64,000 nt of DNA, taken from contig JAUSLF010000012.1 in NCBI GenBank assembly GCA_030646695.1, forward strand, positions 46,130 through 110,129. The letters are read 5' to 3'. Below the pieces are notes generated by a model. It was not told the origin of the DNA and did no database searches. It worked only from the letters and a program-made list of their open reading frames with translations. The translations under genes were made by a program, and so were the position numbers. Positions 31,085 to 41,210 of the stretch are shown here, piece after piece (position 1 is the first letter of the stretch; each line of letters starts with the position of its first letter). The stretch is from Nitrosomonadaceae bacterium (GTDB lineage Bacteria > Pseudomonadota > Gammaproteobacteria > Burkholderiales > Nitrosomonadaceae).

Positions 31085-32707
31085 GTGCCCGATAAGCTTT
31101 TTTCTCATCTTAATCCCATCCTGTTTTTGCAAACCTTTGTTGCCCAGAGCATCGAGGTCAGCGCAAAGATGAAGGGAGGTAAAGATAATGATCGTCTAAA
31201 TTACATCGAGCAACTCGGCCTCACCGCGAGCGGCTGTTTTGAGGCTGCGTACCGCCAAGAGTCTGAGCAAAATGGATCATTGGATCATGACAAGTACGCA
31301 GACATGATTGTGGAGATCAAGAATAAGATTGGCGGAAATTTTTCCCGTACATCCAGCGAACCGGGTATGGTGCGCGTGGTTAACACGCGCTGTCCCTTCG
31401 GGGAGGCCGTTATGCAGGCCCCGGAACTGTGCAAGATGACCTCCAGTGTATTCGGCGGGATTGCAGCACGTAACTTCGGTTATGCGAAAGTAATCCTGGA
31501 CAAACGCATTGCGGTGGGAAACGGGATGTGCGAGGCGCGCATTTATACTGACCCCAAGAAAGCCGCCTCCTTTGAAGGAGATGAATATCATCGGGAACAA
31601 GGGGTCATCCGCGGTCGAGCGACTACGGTCAAAGCTCACATCACTAGAGATATGCACGACCGGAAAACATGGTGTGATAGTAGCGAACCCGAAGATACTA
31701 GCACCCCCTCCATCGTGGCGAAGTCCCCGGCCATGCTCAATGCTCTGGAGATAGTAAAGGTAGTGGCGCCGACTACAGCGACCGTGCTAATTACCGGTGA
31801 GACCGGAGTGGGTAAAGAGGTCATTGCCCGTCGCATCCACGCCATGAGTGAACGCTGGAACAGGAATTTCGTCGCAGTGAACTGCGGCGCAATACCCGAA
31901 AATTTAGTTGAAACTACACTATTTGGACATGAGCGCGGTGCGTTTACCGGCGCTTACGAAGTCCATCACGGCCTATTTGAGCAGGCAGAAGGCGGAAGCC
32001 TATTTCTTGACGAGATCGATTCATTGCCGCTCGCCGCCCAAGCGCGTCTTTTGCGGGTGCTCCAGGGCGGTGAGTTCGAGCGAGTGGGTGGGAAGCAGCG
32101 CCTATCGACGAATGTTCGGGTGATCGCCGCAGCCAGTACGCGGCTAGACAAGTTCATTGCCGAGGGTACTTTCCGGATAGATCTCTACTACCGGATAAAC
32201 GTGGTGCCCATCATTCTCCCACCGCTACGCGAACGGCGCGAGGATCTTTTGCCACTCGTCAATCACATCCTTGCGCAACTCTCTGCTAAGTACAACAAAG
32301 TCATCAAAGCATTAAGCAAGTCCGCAATAGCGCGGGTGATGCAGCACGATTGGCCTGGCAACGTGCGTGAGTTGGAGAACGTTCTAGAGCGCTCATTCCT
32401 GTTCTCACCCGGCCCGATTATGACCCAGTTGCTGCTTCCTCAAACCAGTGGCGCGGTAGCGGCGAGCGTTGAGCAACCTGTTGACCTGTCCCTCAAGGAG
32501 GCGAAACAGCGGGCCGCTGAACAGGTGGAGACGCTAATCCTCAAGGAGGCGCTTACCCGTTTCCAGGGCAATGTCAGCAAGATAGCGAAGTCTTTGGGAG
32601 TTACGCCAAGGGCGATCCATCAGAAGCTCAATTTACACCGCATGGACCCCAACAGTTATCGCTCCCAGACAAGGCTCAAAGTTGCACACCTGGATAAAGG
32701 GAAGTAG
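31085..32707 (+). CDS. Sigma-54-dependent transcriptional activator with MetOD1-like sensor domain
   Basis: 540 residues starting at GTG with GAGGAG upstream. The N-terminal about 190 residues carry NTRCPFGEAVMQAPELCKMTSS (in pieces) and FGGIAARNFGYAKVILD with three conserved Cys, the pattern of the methanogen output domain 1 (MetOD1) family. The AAA+ core has Walker A GETGVGKE, GAFTGA (285-290, contact with sigma-54) and the DEIDSL Walker B. A Fis-type helix-turn-helix ends the protein (FQGNVSKIAKSLGVTPRAI). It probably drives the sigma-54 promoter at 29604. The CPFG Cys suggest sensing through metal, redox state or a sulfur compound. Confidence 0.88.
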   Translation: MPDKLFSHLNPILFLQTFVAQSIEVSAKMKGGKDNDRLNYIEQLGLTASGCFEAAYRQESEQNGSLDHDKYADMIVEIKNKIGGNFSRTSSEPGMVRVVNTRCPFGEAVMQAPELCKMTSSVFGGIAARNFGYAKVILDKRIAVGNGMCEARIYTDPKKAASFEGDEYHREQGVIRGRATTVKAHITRDMHDRKTWCDSSEPEDTSTPSIVAKSPAMLNALEIVKVVAPTTATVLITGETGVGKEVIARRIHAMSERWNRNFVAVNCGAIPENLVETTLFGHERGAFTGAYEVHHGLFEQAEGGSLFLDEIDSLPLAAQARLLRVLQGGEFERVGGKQRLSTNVRVIAAASTRLDKFIAEGTFRIDLYYRINVVPIILPPLRERREDLLPLVNHILAQLSAKYNKVIKALSKSAIARVMQHDWPGNVRELENVLERSFLFSPGPIMTQLLLPQTSGAVAASVEQPVDLSLKEAKQRAAEQVETLILKEALTRFQGNVSKIAKSLGVTPRAIHQKLNLHRMDPNSYRSQTRLKVAHLDKGK

Positions 32708-33166
32708 TGAGCATCAGGGCGTTGTTACACCGATGGTGATCTGACGTAGAATGCGATGTTTTTCCGCTCCTTCGCCTATCCGCGCTATGTATACCCAATA
32801 AACACAACGCTGATCCCGCCGCCATTCGCAAAGCAAGCAACTTTATCTTCGCAACGGTCTACCCTGATGTCAATCAACATCCAATACTGTACGTTCTAAC
32901 ATCATTCCGAACCGGCTCTCGAGTGCCACCTGTCGCCGGTAAAAATCTGCCCTGATCTCCAGAGCGTTGATCTCTGCGCTACGTCATTCCAGTTCCTGCT
33001 CTAGATGTCATATTTTTCGATGCAATCTGGTGATCTACTGCTCCTACCAGAATAAATAAACCGAGTTACTGCAAATGTTACTGCATTGCGTTGGACAACA
33101 AAAAACCAATAAGCGTTTATTCATGCGGGTTTATCGGACTTCTTTGGATTGTATAAAACTATCTGA
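32708..33166. other. Intergenic region with no recognised feature
   Basis: 459 bases between the activator gene and tRNA-Leu. I see no convincing gene, strong promoter or terminator; frames here are short and the longest (33075 onward) runs across the tRNA. Confidence 0.5.
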
Positions 33167-33255
33167 TGGTGCCCGGAGCCGGAGTCGAACCGGCACAGCC
33201 GTTTCCAGCCGAGGGATTTTAAGTCCCTTGTGTCTACCAATTTCACCATCCGGGC
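33167..33255 (-). tRNA. tRNA-Leu (anticodon UAA)
   Basis: 89 bases including an encoded CCA. Acceptor stem GCCCGGA/TCCGGGC, anticodon loop CTTAAAA, a long variable arm typical of class II tRNAs, and T-arm GGTTCGACTCC. The minus strand order is Gly, Cys, (recQ region), Leu. Confidence 0.97.
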
Positions 33256-33486
33256 GATTGGGGCTACGGAGAGGGTCACATCCACATTGTTGCCTGAAAG
33301 CCCCGAATTCACTGCATTTCACCATTGCCACCAACCATAGCTATCACGGATGCAGCTTCGATACTCCTGCAAGTTACAAACTTTCGCCCCAAGTTTATTT
33401 TACCGGATTTCCACTCTGGAGCTACGGATTTCGAGGATTAACGCCTACTCCAGGTCGTCACAACAGCCGGTCACCGGAGAGGGGCT

Positions 33487-35349
33487 CTAAACTCCATCCC
33501 TCACATCCTCCACCACCCGCAAAAACGCATCTCCATACCTTGCCAGCTTGGCCCGCCCCACACCACTAATCTGCCCCAGCTCTGTCAAGCTGCCGGGGCG
33601 GCGATTGAGAATTTCCAGCAAGGTACTATCGTGAAAAATCACATAGGGTGGCACGCCTTGTTCGCGGGCGAGTTCCAGGCGTTTGGCTTTGAGCGCCTGC
33701 CACAGTGGGTCTCCGCTGGCCCCGGCGAAGATTTCACGTCGGCGAGAACTGCGTTCGGCTTTACTGGTTTTGCGTTTGGCCAGTTCGGCATCGCGCCTTA
33801 GCCATACAGGTTGTTCGCCACGCAATACCGGGCGGGCAGTTTCGGCAAGCTTCAGCCCGCCATAAGATTCCATATCCACAGTGAGCAAACCGGCCGCCAC
33901 CAATTGGCGAAAGACGCTGCCCCATAGCGCTTGTGCCAATTCCTTGCCGATGCCGAAGGTGCTGAGTTGCTGGTGGTGGAATTGTTCCACTTTCGCGGTG
34001 GACTTGCCGAGCAGCACGTCGATCAGATGGGCGACGCCGAAGCGCTGGCCGGTGCGATAGACGCAGGACAGCGCCATCTGCGCCGCCTGTGTCGCATCCC
34101 AAGTATCCACCGGTGTAAGGCAGTTGTCGCACTGGTCGCAATTGCCGGGAAGTTCTTCGCCAAAGTAGCGCAACAGTATCTGGTGGCGGCAGGCGGTGGA
34201 TTCGCAGAAGTCTAGCAGCGCATCGAGTTTTTGCAGTTCCACCCGCTTGCGCTCCTCGGGTGCATCGCTCGAAAGCAGCATTTGGCGCATGGAGACCACA
34301 TCGCCCAGGCCGTAAACCATCCACGCATTCGCAGGCAGGCCGTCGCGTCCGGCGCGCCCGGTTTCCTGGTAGTAGCCTTCCATGCTCTTGGGCAAGTCGA
34401 GATGCGCGACGAAGCGCACGTTGGGTTTGTCTATACCCATACCGAACGCGACGGTCGCGACAATAATGACGCCCTCCTCGCGCAGGAATCTTTTCTGGTT
34501 TATGTTACGAGTGGCGGCGTCGAGTCCAGCGTGATAGGGCAATGCGTCCCAGCCCTGGCCCTTGAGCCACGTTGCCGTCTCTTCAACTTTCTTGCGCGAC
34601 AGGCAATACACTATGCCCGCATCGTTTGGATGCTCGGCTTCGAGAAAGGCCTGCAACTGCTGGCGCGCGTTGGCCTTCTGCGTGACGTGGTAGCGGATGT
34701 TGGGGCGATCGAAGCTGGAGACGGATTGCTGCGCCTGTTCCAGCGCCAGCCGCTCGACGATCTCGCGCCGCGTCGGCGCATCTGCCGTGGCTGTCAGCGC
34801 AATGCGTGGCACATTGGGAAAGCGCTCGTGCAACACGGTCAGCTCGCGATATTCAGGACGGAAATCGTGCCCCCACTGAGACACGCAATGCGCCTCGTCT
34901 ATGGCGAACAGGGCCAGCCCGCTGCTCTCTTGCAACCGCTCCAGCAGATCAAGAAAACTCTCCATCATCAGGCGCTCGGGCGCGACATACAGCAACTTCA
35001 GCTCGCCGCGCAGCAAACACCCTGACACCTCACGCGCCGCAGTGGCATCCAGGCTGGAGTTCAGGAAAGCGGCTTTCACACCAAGCTGCTTGAGCGCATC
35101 CACCTGATCCTGCATCAGCGCGATCAGCGGTGACACCACGATGCCGACTCCGCGCCGCAGCAAGGCAGGAATCTGGTAGCACAACGACTTGCCGCCGCCG
35201 GTCGGCATCAGCACCAATGAATCGCCCCCCGCCGCGACATGCTCAACGATGGCCTGCTGCGCGCCACGAAAGGCCCCGTAGCCGAAAACATCGCGCAGGA
35301 TTTGCTGGGCGGATTGGGAATGAGTAGAGATGGGCTTTCTGAGTATCAT
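33487..35349 (-). CDS. recQ: ATP-dependent DNA helicase RecQ
   Basis: About 620 residues; I chose ATG 35349, but a TTG four codons upstream (35361) is possible and neither has a clear ribosome site. Helicase motifs: [16 protein letters not shown] (Walker A), [47 protein letters not shown]. The RecQ zinc site Cys cluster (CR...CDQCDNC) and a full HRDC domain at the end ([24 protein letters not shown] in pieces) are present. It acts in RecF-pathway repair. It lies within an interrupted tRNA cluster. Confidence 0.96.
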   Translation of the reverse strand: MILRKPISTHSQSAQQILRDVFGYGAFRGAQQAIVEHVAAGGDSLVLMPTGGGKSLCYQIPALLRRGVGIVVSPLIALMQDQVDALKQLGVKAAFLNSSLDATAAREVSGCLLRGELKLLYVAPERLMMESFLDLLERLQESSGLALFAIDEAHCVSQWGHDFRPEYRELTVLHERFPNVPRIALTATADAPTRREIVERLALEQAQQSVSSFDRPNIRYHVTQKANARQQLQAFLEAEHPNDAGIVYCLSRKKVEETATWLKGQGWDALPYHAGLDAATRNINQKRFLREEGVIIVATVAFGMGIDKPNVRFVAHLDLPKSMEGYYQETGRAGRDGLPANAWMVYGLGDVVSMRQMLLSSDAPEERKRVELQKLDALLDFCESTACRHQILLRYFGEELPGNCDQCDNCLTPVDTWDATQAAQMALSCVYRTGQRFGVAHLIDVLLGKSTAKVEQFHHQQLSTFGIGKELAQALWGSVFRQLVAAGLLTVDMESYGGLKLAETARPVLRGEQPVWLRRDAELAKRKTSKAERSSRRREIFAGASGDPLWQALKAKRLELAREQGVPPYVIFHDSTLLEILNRRPGSLTELGQISGVGRAKLARYGDAFLRVVEDVRDGV

Positions 35350-35443
35350 CAGTCTGGTCAATTCTTTTTGAGTACGAGTGGTCGATATTCAGTGCGCGCC
35401 AGAAGCTTCACCCGCTGTTTTACCGCGCCACGGACGTGGCCAG

Positions 35444-35671
35444 TCAGCTCATCTCGATCACTCGCGCCACATCACCATGGCACTCCGAACATAAACCGAC
35501 CAGCAGCAAGTCGCCTGCTTTGACTGCCCCTGAGAAATTGATGATGGTTACTTCATGACGGCATTTCCCGCACCAGACATTAGCGAGCAGTAGCTTCTTG
35601 CTGTGGCTGGGAATAGCTGCCCACAGCTTGGCTGCCGGGCCGGTAAATTTAGGGATGGATTCGATGGTCAT
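35444..35671 (-). CDS. Small zinc-ribbon protein of unknown function
   Basis: 75 residues from ATG 35671 (the frame is open further upstream but without family support). Two Cys pairs, WCGKCRHEVTI and GLCSECHGDVARVIE, would bind one zinc. The middle strand region IINFSGAVKAGDLLLVG resembles a small beta ribbon. Short proteins with this pattern are common hypotheticals in betaproteobacteria. It lies about 95 bases upstream of recQ, same strand. Confidence 0.65.
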   Translation of the reverse strand: MTIESIPKFTGPAAKLWAAIPSHSKKLLLANVWCGKCRHEVTIINFSGAVKAGDLLLVGLCSECHGDVARVIEMS

Positions 35672-35714
35672 TTCAGGAAAACAACAGGCATGCGCCAAAT
35701 ACAAAACGGCTATG

Positions 35715-35912
35715 TCATGCGATAGTGTTAATGTTCTGTCCCAAGTATGGCGACAGGTTGGCGGCACCTTGCTGGGGCGGTTGAGGAATGGTGTTGATTA
35801 ATGCCATTGCGTTCTGTGCTTCGATGTTGATTGCCTTTTTGAGCACGGTCAGCCCGATTACGTCGCTGGTGTTTTGTGCCAGGGATGCGCTCGTGTTCAT
35901 ATTGATATTCAT
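35715..35912 (-). CDS. YjfB-family putative motility protein
   Basis: 65 residues, with GGAGAAG just before the start. The order Ala/Ser-rich helix, VLKKAINIEAQNAMALINTIPQPPQ and C-terminal LGQNINTIA matches the YjfB family, short proteins found with flagellar and chemotaxis functions but of unknown role. No other motility gene is near, so it stands alone. Confidence 0.8.
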   Translation of the reverse strand: MNINMNTSASLAQNTSDVIGLTVLKKAINIEAQNAMALINTIPQPPQQGAANLSPYLGQNINTIA

Positions 35913-36088
35913 AAGCTTCTCCGCCGCTCACATACGGTGACCAGCATACTCTCATTCAACTCAATTAATCAACCAGCAATGGTGGCCATGCGCTGTAGGT
36001 CTCAGTTGTGCCAAAAGCGGTCATTCAACTGAGTGTTCAAGTAATGACTAGCTCGCTGGTTCGGACAAATCAAGTAACTGGATTATCG

Positions 36089-36769
36089 TTACATTCCGAG
36101 ATACCATCCTAATAGGGTAAGCACTACGGAAAGTACAGCAAGTGCCAGGCTCAATTCTCCGCTATATTTACGAATGAAATTTTTATCTTCTGTTATGCGA
36201 AGTACGGCAGCAGGAAACAAATTTTCCTTATATACGTGGAGAATGCCAATCGCTATCACAGCAAGTAGCCACCCTACATATGTAATTCTCTCTACGGGAA
36301 ACTTTTCAGGGGAGAGTTCCCAAGCAATAAATGGAAAAATGGAAAGAAAGACAAGTATCAAACCAGTTGGTGCTGACACAAACCAGTGGTACCACATCTT
36401 GTGAGACTGTAGAAAGGAGTAGACTGTTTCAATTGCTCCTGCACACCATGCTTCGTTATCGGCTGTCGTTTGCACAATAGCTCGTGACTTGAAAAAGCGT
36501 TCTGACCGAATCGAGATTCGTCGACTACTTACACCGGATATTAGCGTAAGTGAAAAATTAGTTATTCCTCCCTTAATGGCAGAATATTGTTTGAGTTCTT
36601 CGATATTTTTGAATTCTAACGTTTCGGCAGGAAGCCTAATATTAATTAGGCCATAGATCTTTTCAGGGTTCTCAAAGAGGACAGTCAGCCGATCCCAAAG
36701 AACCTCCAACTCCCCGATGCTAATTGAAAATGCAGGAATCTCCCTTTCACGTTCAACTTCTCTTTTCAT
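36089..36769 (-). CDS. Hypothetical membrane protein
   Basis: 226 residues, family not recognised. The N-terminal about 125 residues are soluble and mixed alpha/beta with charged stretches (MKREVERERE; ISIRSERFFKSRAIVQTTAD). Two hydrophobic segments around residues 130-175 (LILVFLSIFPFIAW, VGWLLAVIAIGILHVY in pieces) and one at the C-terminus (LSLALAVLSVVLTLLGWYLG) follow. Base composition is clearly more AT-rich than neighbours, which suggests recent acquisition. It lies between tRNA-Cys and yjfB. Confidence 0.6.
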   Translation of the reverse strand: MKREVEREREIPAFSISIGELEVLWDRLTVLFENPEKIYGLINIRLPAETLEFKNIEELKQYSAIKGGITNFSLTLISGVSSRRISIRSERFFKSRAIVQTTADNEAWCAGAIETVYSFLQSHKMWYHWFVSAPTGLILVFLSIFPFIAWELSPEKFPVERITYVGWLLAVIAIGILHVYKENLFPAAVLRITEDKNFIRKYSGELSLALAVLSVVLTLLGWYLGM

Positions 36770-37075
36770 ATTTCTTCAGACTTGAGGTAGTTCTTGAGCG
36801 GTATGCCGTGACGATAACACGGAGGGAAGGGGCTATAAATACATCAAGCCCAAATCTAACAGCAATATCTCTCTACTGCCAGAAAAAATATCTTGGTATC
36901 CTGTTACCATTGAGCCTCGAACGGCTGGTTAGTGTCGGGAACGGAAGTTCATATTTCCTGATAGCAGCCGCTGATCTCGATGCGGTTACCACACTGCATT
37001 GGACTATCGACTCACCCTAACCTCGCGTATTCACTTGGTTTTCCGGACATTACCGGATGGGTCAGGATACTGAAT
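36770..37075. other. AT-rich intergenic region with no recognised feature
   Basis: 306 bases between the hypothetical membrane protein and tRNA-Cys. No gene, terminator or repeat is evident. Confidence 0.4.
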
Positions 37076-37149
37076 TGGAGGCGGGGGTCGGAATCGAACC
37101 GGCGTTCACGGCTTTGCAGGCCGCTGCATGACCACTCTGCCACCCCGCC
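37076..37149 (-). tRNA. tRNA-Cys (anticodon GCA)
   Basis: 74 bases with encoded CCA and U at the discriminator position, as usual for tRNA-Cys. Acceptor GGCGGGG/CCCCGCC; anticodon loop CTGCAAA; T-arm GGTTCGATTCC. Confidence 0.97.
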
Positions 37150-37286
37150 GTTGTTGTGCAACCAGCAAACAGGCTGCGTTACAACGCTATAGCAAAAACT
37201 AAAAAAGGAAAACAGATTTTTCAGCAAAAATCACGCAAGCTGTGTGCGTGGGGTCTCATGCTAAAAGATCCATTTTCCCTGGAAGT

Positions 37287-37361
37287 TGGAGCGGGAAACG
37301 AGGCTCGAACTCGCGACCCCAACCTTGGCAAGGTTGTGCTCTACCACTGAGCTATTCCCGC
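37287..37361 (-). tRNA. tRNA-Gly (anticodon GCC)
   Basis: 75 bases with encoded CCA. Acceptor GCGGGAA/TTCCCGC; anticodon loop TTGCCAA; T-arm AGTTCGAGCCT. It follows pgsA on the same strand, as in many betaproteobacteria. Confidence 0.97.
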
Positions 37362-37473
37362 AAATGAGGCATCCCGGTATTTCTGGAGACACCTCGAAAA
37401 CAAAGCAGGGATTATAGAGATGCTGCTGTTTTTGTCAAGAAAAGCCACGTAACGACACGGTTTCAGAATAGTC

Positions 37474-38046
37474 TCAGCTATGCTTCAACGCCTGTGGAAT
37501 TGCAACCTTCAGGTAATACACCATGGACCACAGCGTCAGTACGGCTGCCAGATAGATCAGCCATGTCCCCACTTCCTGCGGGTTGAAACCTTCGTCAACT
37601 TTGTCATGATACAGCAGTAACGGGATGGCTATCATTTGCGATGCAGTTTTTATTTTCCCCATAAAGGAGACCCCTACGCTTTTGCTTTTTCCGATCTGTG
37701 CCATCCACTCGCGCAGAGCTGAAATGGTGATTTCACGGCCAATGATGATAAAGGCGACGAGTGCATCGAGCCGCTCCAGTTGCACCAGTACAACCAGCGC
37801 CGCTGCCACCATCAGCTTGTCCGCCACTGGGTCAAGAAATGCGCCGAAAGCCGAGGTCTGGTTCAGTACCCGGGCCAGATAGCCATCCAGCCAATCGGTA
37901 ATGGCTGCACCGGCAAAGATAATAGTGGCGATCAAATTCTGGTCAGAGTACGACAACCATGCGGGCGGGAAATAGAAAATCCCGACGAACAATGGGATCG
38001 CCAGTATCCGCAACCAGGTGAGAATATTGGGCAGGTTAAAAGGCAT
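37474..38046 (-). CDS. pgsA: CDP-diacylglycerol--glycerol-3-phosphate 3-phosphatidyltransferase
   Basis: 190 residues with about four to five membrane segments and the CDP-alcohol phosphotransferase motif D-G-x2-A-R-x8-G-x3-D-x3-D (DWLDGYLARV, then FGAFLDPVADK). It makes phosphatidylglycerol phosphate in the inner membrane. It follows uvrC by 57 bases, same strand, a common arrangement. Confidence 0.96.
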   Translation of the reverse strand: MPFNLPNILTWLRILAIPLFVGIFYFPPAWLSYSDQNLIATIIFAGAAITDWLDGYLARVLNQTSAFGAFLDPVADKLMVAAALVVLVQLERLDALVAFIIIGREITISALREWMAQIGKSKSVGVSFMGKIKTASQMIAIPLLLYHDKVDEGFNPQEVGTWLIYLAAVLTLWSMVYYLKVAIPQALKHS

Positions 38047-38103
38047 AGAGAGCGGAATATGCCGCTGAAATGTAACTGGGGCGTTCAGTCGCTGGATTAA
38101 GGT

Positions 38104-39924
38104 TCAATGCAGTTCCTTATAAATTTTTTCTGCCAGCGCACGGCTAATGCCTTCGGTCTGTTGCAATTCTTCAATGCTCGCAGTCAGCACGCCTTTCAAT
38201 CCACCAAACCGCGCCAGCAGATTCTGCCGGCGCTTCGTGCCGATCCCGCTGACTTGCTCCAGACTCGAACTGGTGCGAGATTTACCGCGCCTGGCTCGAT
38301 GGCCTTGAATCGCAAAACGATGCGCTTCGTCGCGGATTTGCTGGATCAGATGCAAGCCGGGATGATCCTTGGGCAATTGTAACGGCTTTTTCATGCCTGG
38401 AAAGATCAATTGTTCCAATCCGGGCTTGCGTTCCTCGCCTTTCGCCACCCCTAGTACATTAGCATCATTCAGTCCGAGTTCTACCAGTGTTTCCTGGGCA
38501 ACGCTTACCTGTCCTTTGCCGCCGTCTATCAAAATCAGATCGGGCAATCTGCCCTCCCCCTCGGCAACTTTATGATAACGCCGTGACAGAACATCGCGCA
38601 TGGCAGCGTAGTCGTCCCCCGGCGTGATGCCACTGATGTTATAGCGGCGGTATTCGCCATTGCGCATGGAGTAGTTGTCGTAAACCACGCAGGAGGCGAC
38701 AGTGGCCTCGCCTTGCGTGTGGCTGATGTCAAAGCATTCGATGCGGGCCAGGCCAGCCATATCCAGTGCTTGTTGCAAGGCCTGCAACCGTTCTTCCTGA
38801 CTGATCTGCCGTTCCAGCATTTGTTTCAGTGCCAGCCGCGCGTTTTCTGTCGCCATCTCCAGCCAGATGCGACGTTCGCTGATGGAATTGAGACTGATCG
38901 CAACCTTATGGCCGCATTGCTCGCTAAGCAGGATTTGCAATGCTTCCCGGTGAATTTTTTCACCGACGATGATGACTGGCGGCACGCCACGATTGGAATA
39001 ATGCTGGGCGAGAAAAGCCTCCACTGCGGCGGCTGGATCATATCCTTCCACATTCTGTGGGAAAAAACTCTTGTCCCCCAGGTGGCGCCCTCCCCTCACC
39101 ATGGCAAGATTGACACAGATTTTCCCGCCACCTCCATCCTGAACAGCGCAGGCAACGATATCAGCATCCAGCGCCCTGCCGCTGTCAACGAACTGTTTCT
39201 CCCGGATTTTGCGCAATGCCTGAATCTGGTCGCGGAATAATGCAGCCTGCTCGTAATCCAGGCGCTCGGCAGCCTGCTGCATCTTCCCGGCGATGCTTTC
39301 CAGTACTTCAGTTTGCTTGCCCTGCAGAAAAAGCTCGGCGTTTCTTGCATCCTCGCGATAAGCTGGTTCAGCGATCAGCTGGACACAAGGTCCGCTGCAA
39401 CGCTTGATCTGATATAACAGGCAGGGCCGGGTGCGGTTGCTGAAGACGCTGTCCTCGCAAGTGCGAATGCGGAACACCTTTTGCAGGAGCTGAATGCTCT
39501 CCCTTACTACCCCCGCATTGGGAAAGGGGCCAAAATAATGGTGCTGTTTGTCCAATGCCCCCCGGTAAAAGCCAAGGCGTGGAAAATGATGCCCGCTCAG
39601 AACAACATATGGATACGATTTATCGTCCCTGAACAGTATGTTGTATTTCGGCGCTAAGGTTTTAATTAAGTTATTTTCAAGCAGCAATGCTTCGGCTTCG
39701 GAGCGGGTGACGGTGGTCTCGATCGCCGTGATTTGGGACACCATCAACTGGGTGCGGGGGGCTAAACCGGTTTTCTGGAAATAGGATAAAACGCGTTTCT
39801 TTAGATTTATTGCCTTACCGACATAGATCACCTGCCCTGCTGCATTCAACATGCGATAAACACCCGGTTGGGCGGGCAGGTTTGAGGCAAAAGCCTTGGC
39901 GTCGAAAACAGGTACTACCGGCAA
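38104..39924 (-). CDS. uvrC: Excinuclease ABC subunit C
   Basis: 606 residues. N-terminal GIY-YIG nuclease ([20 protein letters not shown]), a UVR motif ([20 protein letters not shown]), the RNase H-like second nuclease ([50 protein letters not shown] in pieces) and two helix-hairpin-helix units at the end ([18 protein letters not shown]). It makes the two cuts in nucleotide excision repair. Confidence 0.98.
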   Translation of the reverse strand: MPVVPVFDAKAFASNLPAQPGVYRMLNAAGQVIYVGKAINLKKRVLSYFQKTGLAPRTQLMVSQITAIETTVTRSEAEALLLENNLIKTLAPKYNILFRDDKSYPYVVLSGHHFPRLGFYRGALDKQHHYFGPFPNAGVVRESIQLLQKVFRIRTCEDSVFSNRTRPCLLYQIKRCSGPCVQLIAEPAYREDARNAELFLQGKQTEVLESIAGKMQQAAERLDYEQAALFRDQIQALRKIREKQFVDSGRALDADIVACAVQDGGGGKICVNLAMVRGGRHLGDKSFFPQNVEGYDPAAAVEAFLAQHYSNRGVPPVIIVGEKIHREALQILLSEQCGHKVAISLNSISERRIWLEMATENARLALKQMLERQISQEERLQALQQALDMAGLARIECFDISHTQGEATVASCVVYDNYSMRNGEYRRYNISGITPGDDYAAMRDVLSRRYHKVAEGEGRLPDLILIDGGKGQVSVAQETLVELGLNDANVLGVAKGEERKPGLEQLIFPGMKKPLQLPKDHPGLHLIQQIRDEAHRFAIQGHRARRGKSRTSSSLEQVSGIGTKRRQNLLARFGGLKGVLTASIEELQQTEGISRALAEKIYKELH

Positions 39925-39929
39925 AAAGC

Positions 39930-40115
39930 TTACTCCTCGCCTAACAGCTTGCCAGCGATAGCCCAGTTTTCATTGGGCAATTCGTCGAAAGCAATATAGG
40001 TATAAGATTTTGGTTTGCGTGCAATACGCTCCAGCGTATCGGTGATTTCTTCGGCAATCTTTTGCTTTTGCTCGCGGCTGAGAGAGCCGGCAATACGGAT
40101 ATTGACGTAGGGCAT
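39930..40115 (-). CDS. 4-oxalocrotonate tautomerase-family protein
   Basis: 61 residues from ATG 40115, preceded by GGAGGAA. The catalytic N-terminal Pro follows Met ([10 protein letters not shown]), and [14 protein letters not shown] plus [13 protein letters not shown] agree with the tautomerase superfamily. The natural substrate is unknown. It ends six bases before uvrC starts. Confidence 0.9.
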   Translation of the reverse strand: MPYVNIRIAGSLSREQKQKIAEEITDTLERIARKPKSYTYIAFDELPNENWAIAGKLLGEE

Positions 40116-40129
40116 AGTTCCTCCAGTTT

Positions 40130-40774
40130 TCAGGTAAGCGCCAAATCGGCGCAAATTTTTGTAAACACCATCTCGAACGTTTCGGTGGTCAGGCGTTTGG
40201 TCTGGGTATTGTAGCGGCTGCAATGATAACTGTCATAGAGTGTCAGACCGTTGGGCAAGGCGTGAACAGCACCATGAGCAAAAGGATAAGCCCTGGGTTT
40301 GAGTCCCAAAGCCATCAATCCCGCCTGGTGAGCGACGGTACCCAGAGCAAGCAGCGCCGCCCCCCCGCCTGCAGCAAAATCTGTAATTTCAGCCGCAAGA
40401 TAGCTGTTGCATTGACGGATTTCGGCCGGCTCCGGTTTGTTCTCCGGCGGCAGGCATTTGACTGCATTGGTGATGCGGCATCCGGGGAGCTGCAAGCCGT
40501 CATCTGCAGAAACTGATTCCTCATGGCTGGCAAAGCCAAATTTATGTAGCGTCCGGTATAGCAGTATTCCCGCATGATCCCCGGTAAAGGGTCTGCCGGT
40601 TCGATTTGCCCCATGCATGCCGGGGGCAAGGCCAATGATGAGAAGCTTGGGCGTGGTATCGCCAAAGGCCGGAACAGGACGGGCATAATAATCCGGATGT
40701 CGAGCTTTCACTTCGTCCAGGAATCGTGCCAGCCGCTGACAATGGCGACAATCTGCCGAAAACCTGGCTTGCAT
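40130..40774 (-). CDS. Uracil-DNA glycosylase, family 5 (UdgB-like)
   Basis: About 214 residues from ATG 40774; GTG 40822 is an alternative, and the open frame further upstream crosses a terminator and reaches tRNA-Glu, so it cannot be the start. The glycosylase motif IIGLAPGMHGANRTGRPFTGD in pieces is that of UdgB (family 5), and CRHCQRLARF plus VKCLPPENKP supply the Cys ligands expected for an iron-sulfur cluster. The closing HCSRYNTQTKR is motif 2. It removes uracil or hypoxanthine from DNA. Confidence 0.88.
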   Translation of the reverse strand: MQARFSADCRHCQRLARFLDEVKARHPDYYARPVPAFGDTTPKLLIIGLAPGMHGANRTGRPFTGDHAGILLYRTLHKFGFASHEESVSADDGLQLPGCRITNAVKCLPPENKPEPAEIRQCNSYLAAEITDFAAGGGAALLALGTVAHQAGLMALGLKPRAYPFAHGAVHALPNGLTLYDSYHCSRYNTQTKRLTTETFEMVFTKICADLALT

Positions 40775-40887
40775 GGAATTATCGATTGCCTGTTGTAATG
40801 GAATTTTCTTTTTCTGCTTCACTGGAAATAATGACCAAAGTTCTTGTGACCGAAATTCGTTTGAGTCAGTACGGCCGGAGTCAGATG

Positions 40888-40918
40888 AAAAAAAAGCGGC
40901 TTGAAACAAGCCGCCCTT
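40888..40918 (-). terminator. Rho-independent terminator after the Ala-Glu tRNA pair
   Basis: On the minus strand GCGGCTTG-TTT-CAAGCCGC is followed by a run of nine T. It lies 16 bases past the 3' end of tRNA-Glu. Confidence 0.9.
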
Positions 40919-40933
40919 CTTTCTACGCATAAA

Positions 40934-41009
40934 TGGCGTCCCCAGCGGGATTCGAACCCGCGTACTCACCGTGAAAGGGTGATGTCCTAGGCCTCTAGAC
41001 GATGGGGAC
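40934..41009 (-). tRNA. tRNA-Glu (anticodon UUC)
   Basis: 76 bases with encoded CCA. Acceptor GTCCCCA/TGGGGAC, anticodon loop CTTTCAC, T-arm GGTTCGAATCC. It lies downstream of tRNA-Ala and before a strong terminator. Confidence 0.97.
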
Positions 41010-41028
41010 TAAAGGATTTTTGTGAATT

Positions 41029-41104
<76 letters not shown>

Positions 41105-41210
41105 GACAAAAAGAAGGCGAATTATACTGAGGCACCCGGCCCCAGTCAATGTAAAGCCTTGGCCATGAATCGGCACCATGGTGCCGGAACCAGTCCCGAT
41201 ACGCTTCTCA

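Noticed and set aside
33075..33569. 164-codon plus-strand frame
   Set aside because: It covers tRNA-Leu on the other strand and the end of recQ; no family resemblance.
40775..40969. N-terminal extension of the uracil-DNA glycosylase frame (65 residues)
   Set aside because: It runs across the tRNA terminator and into the tRNA-Glu gene (VRIPLGTPF is translated tRNA), so the true start must lie downstream.
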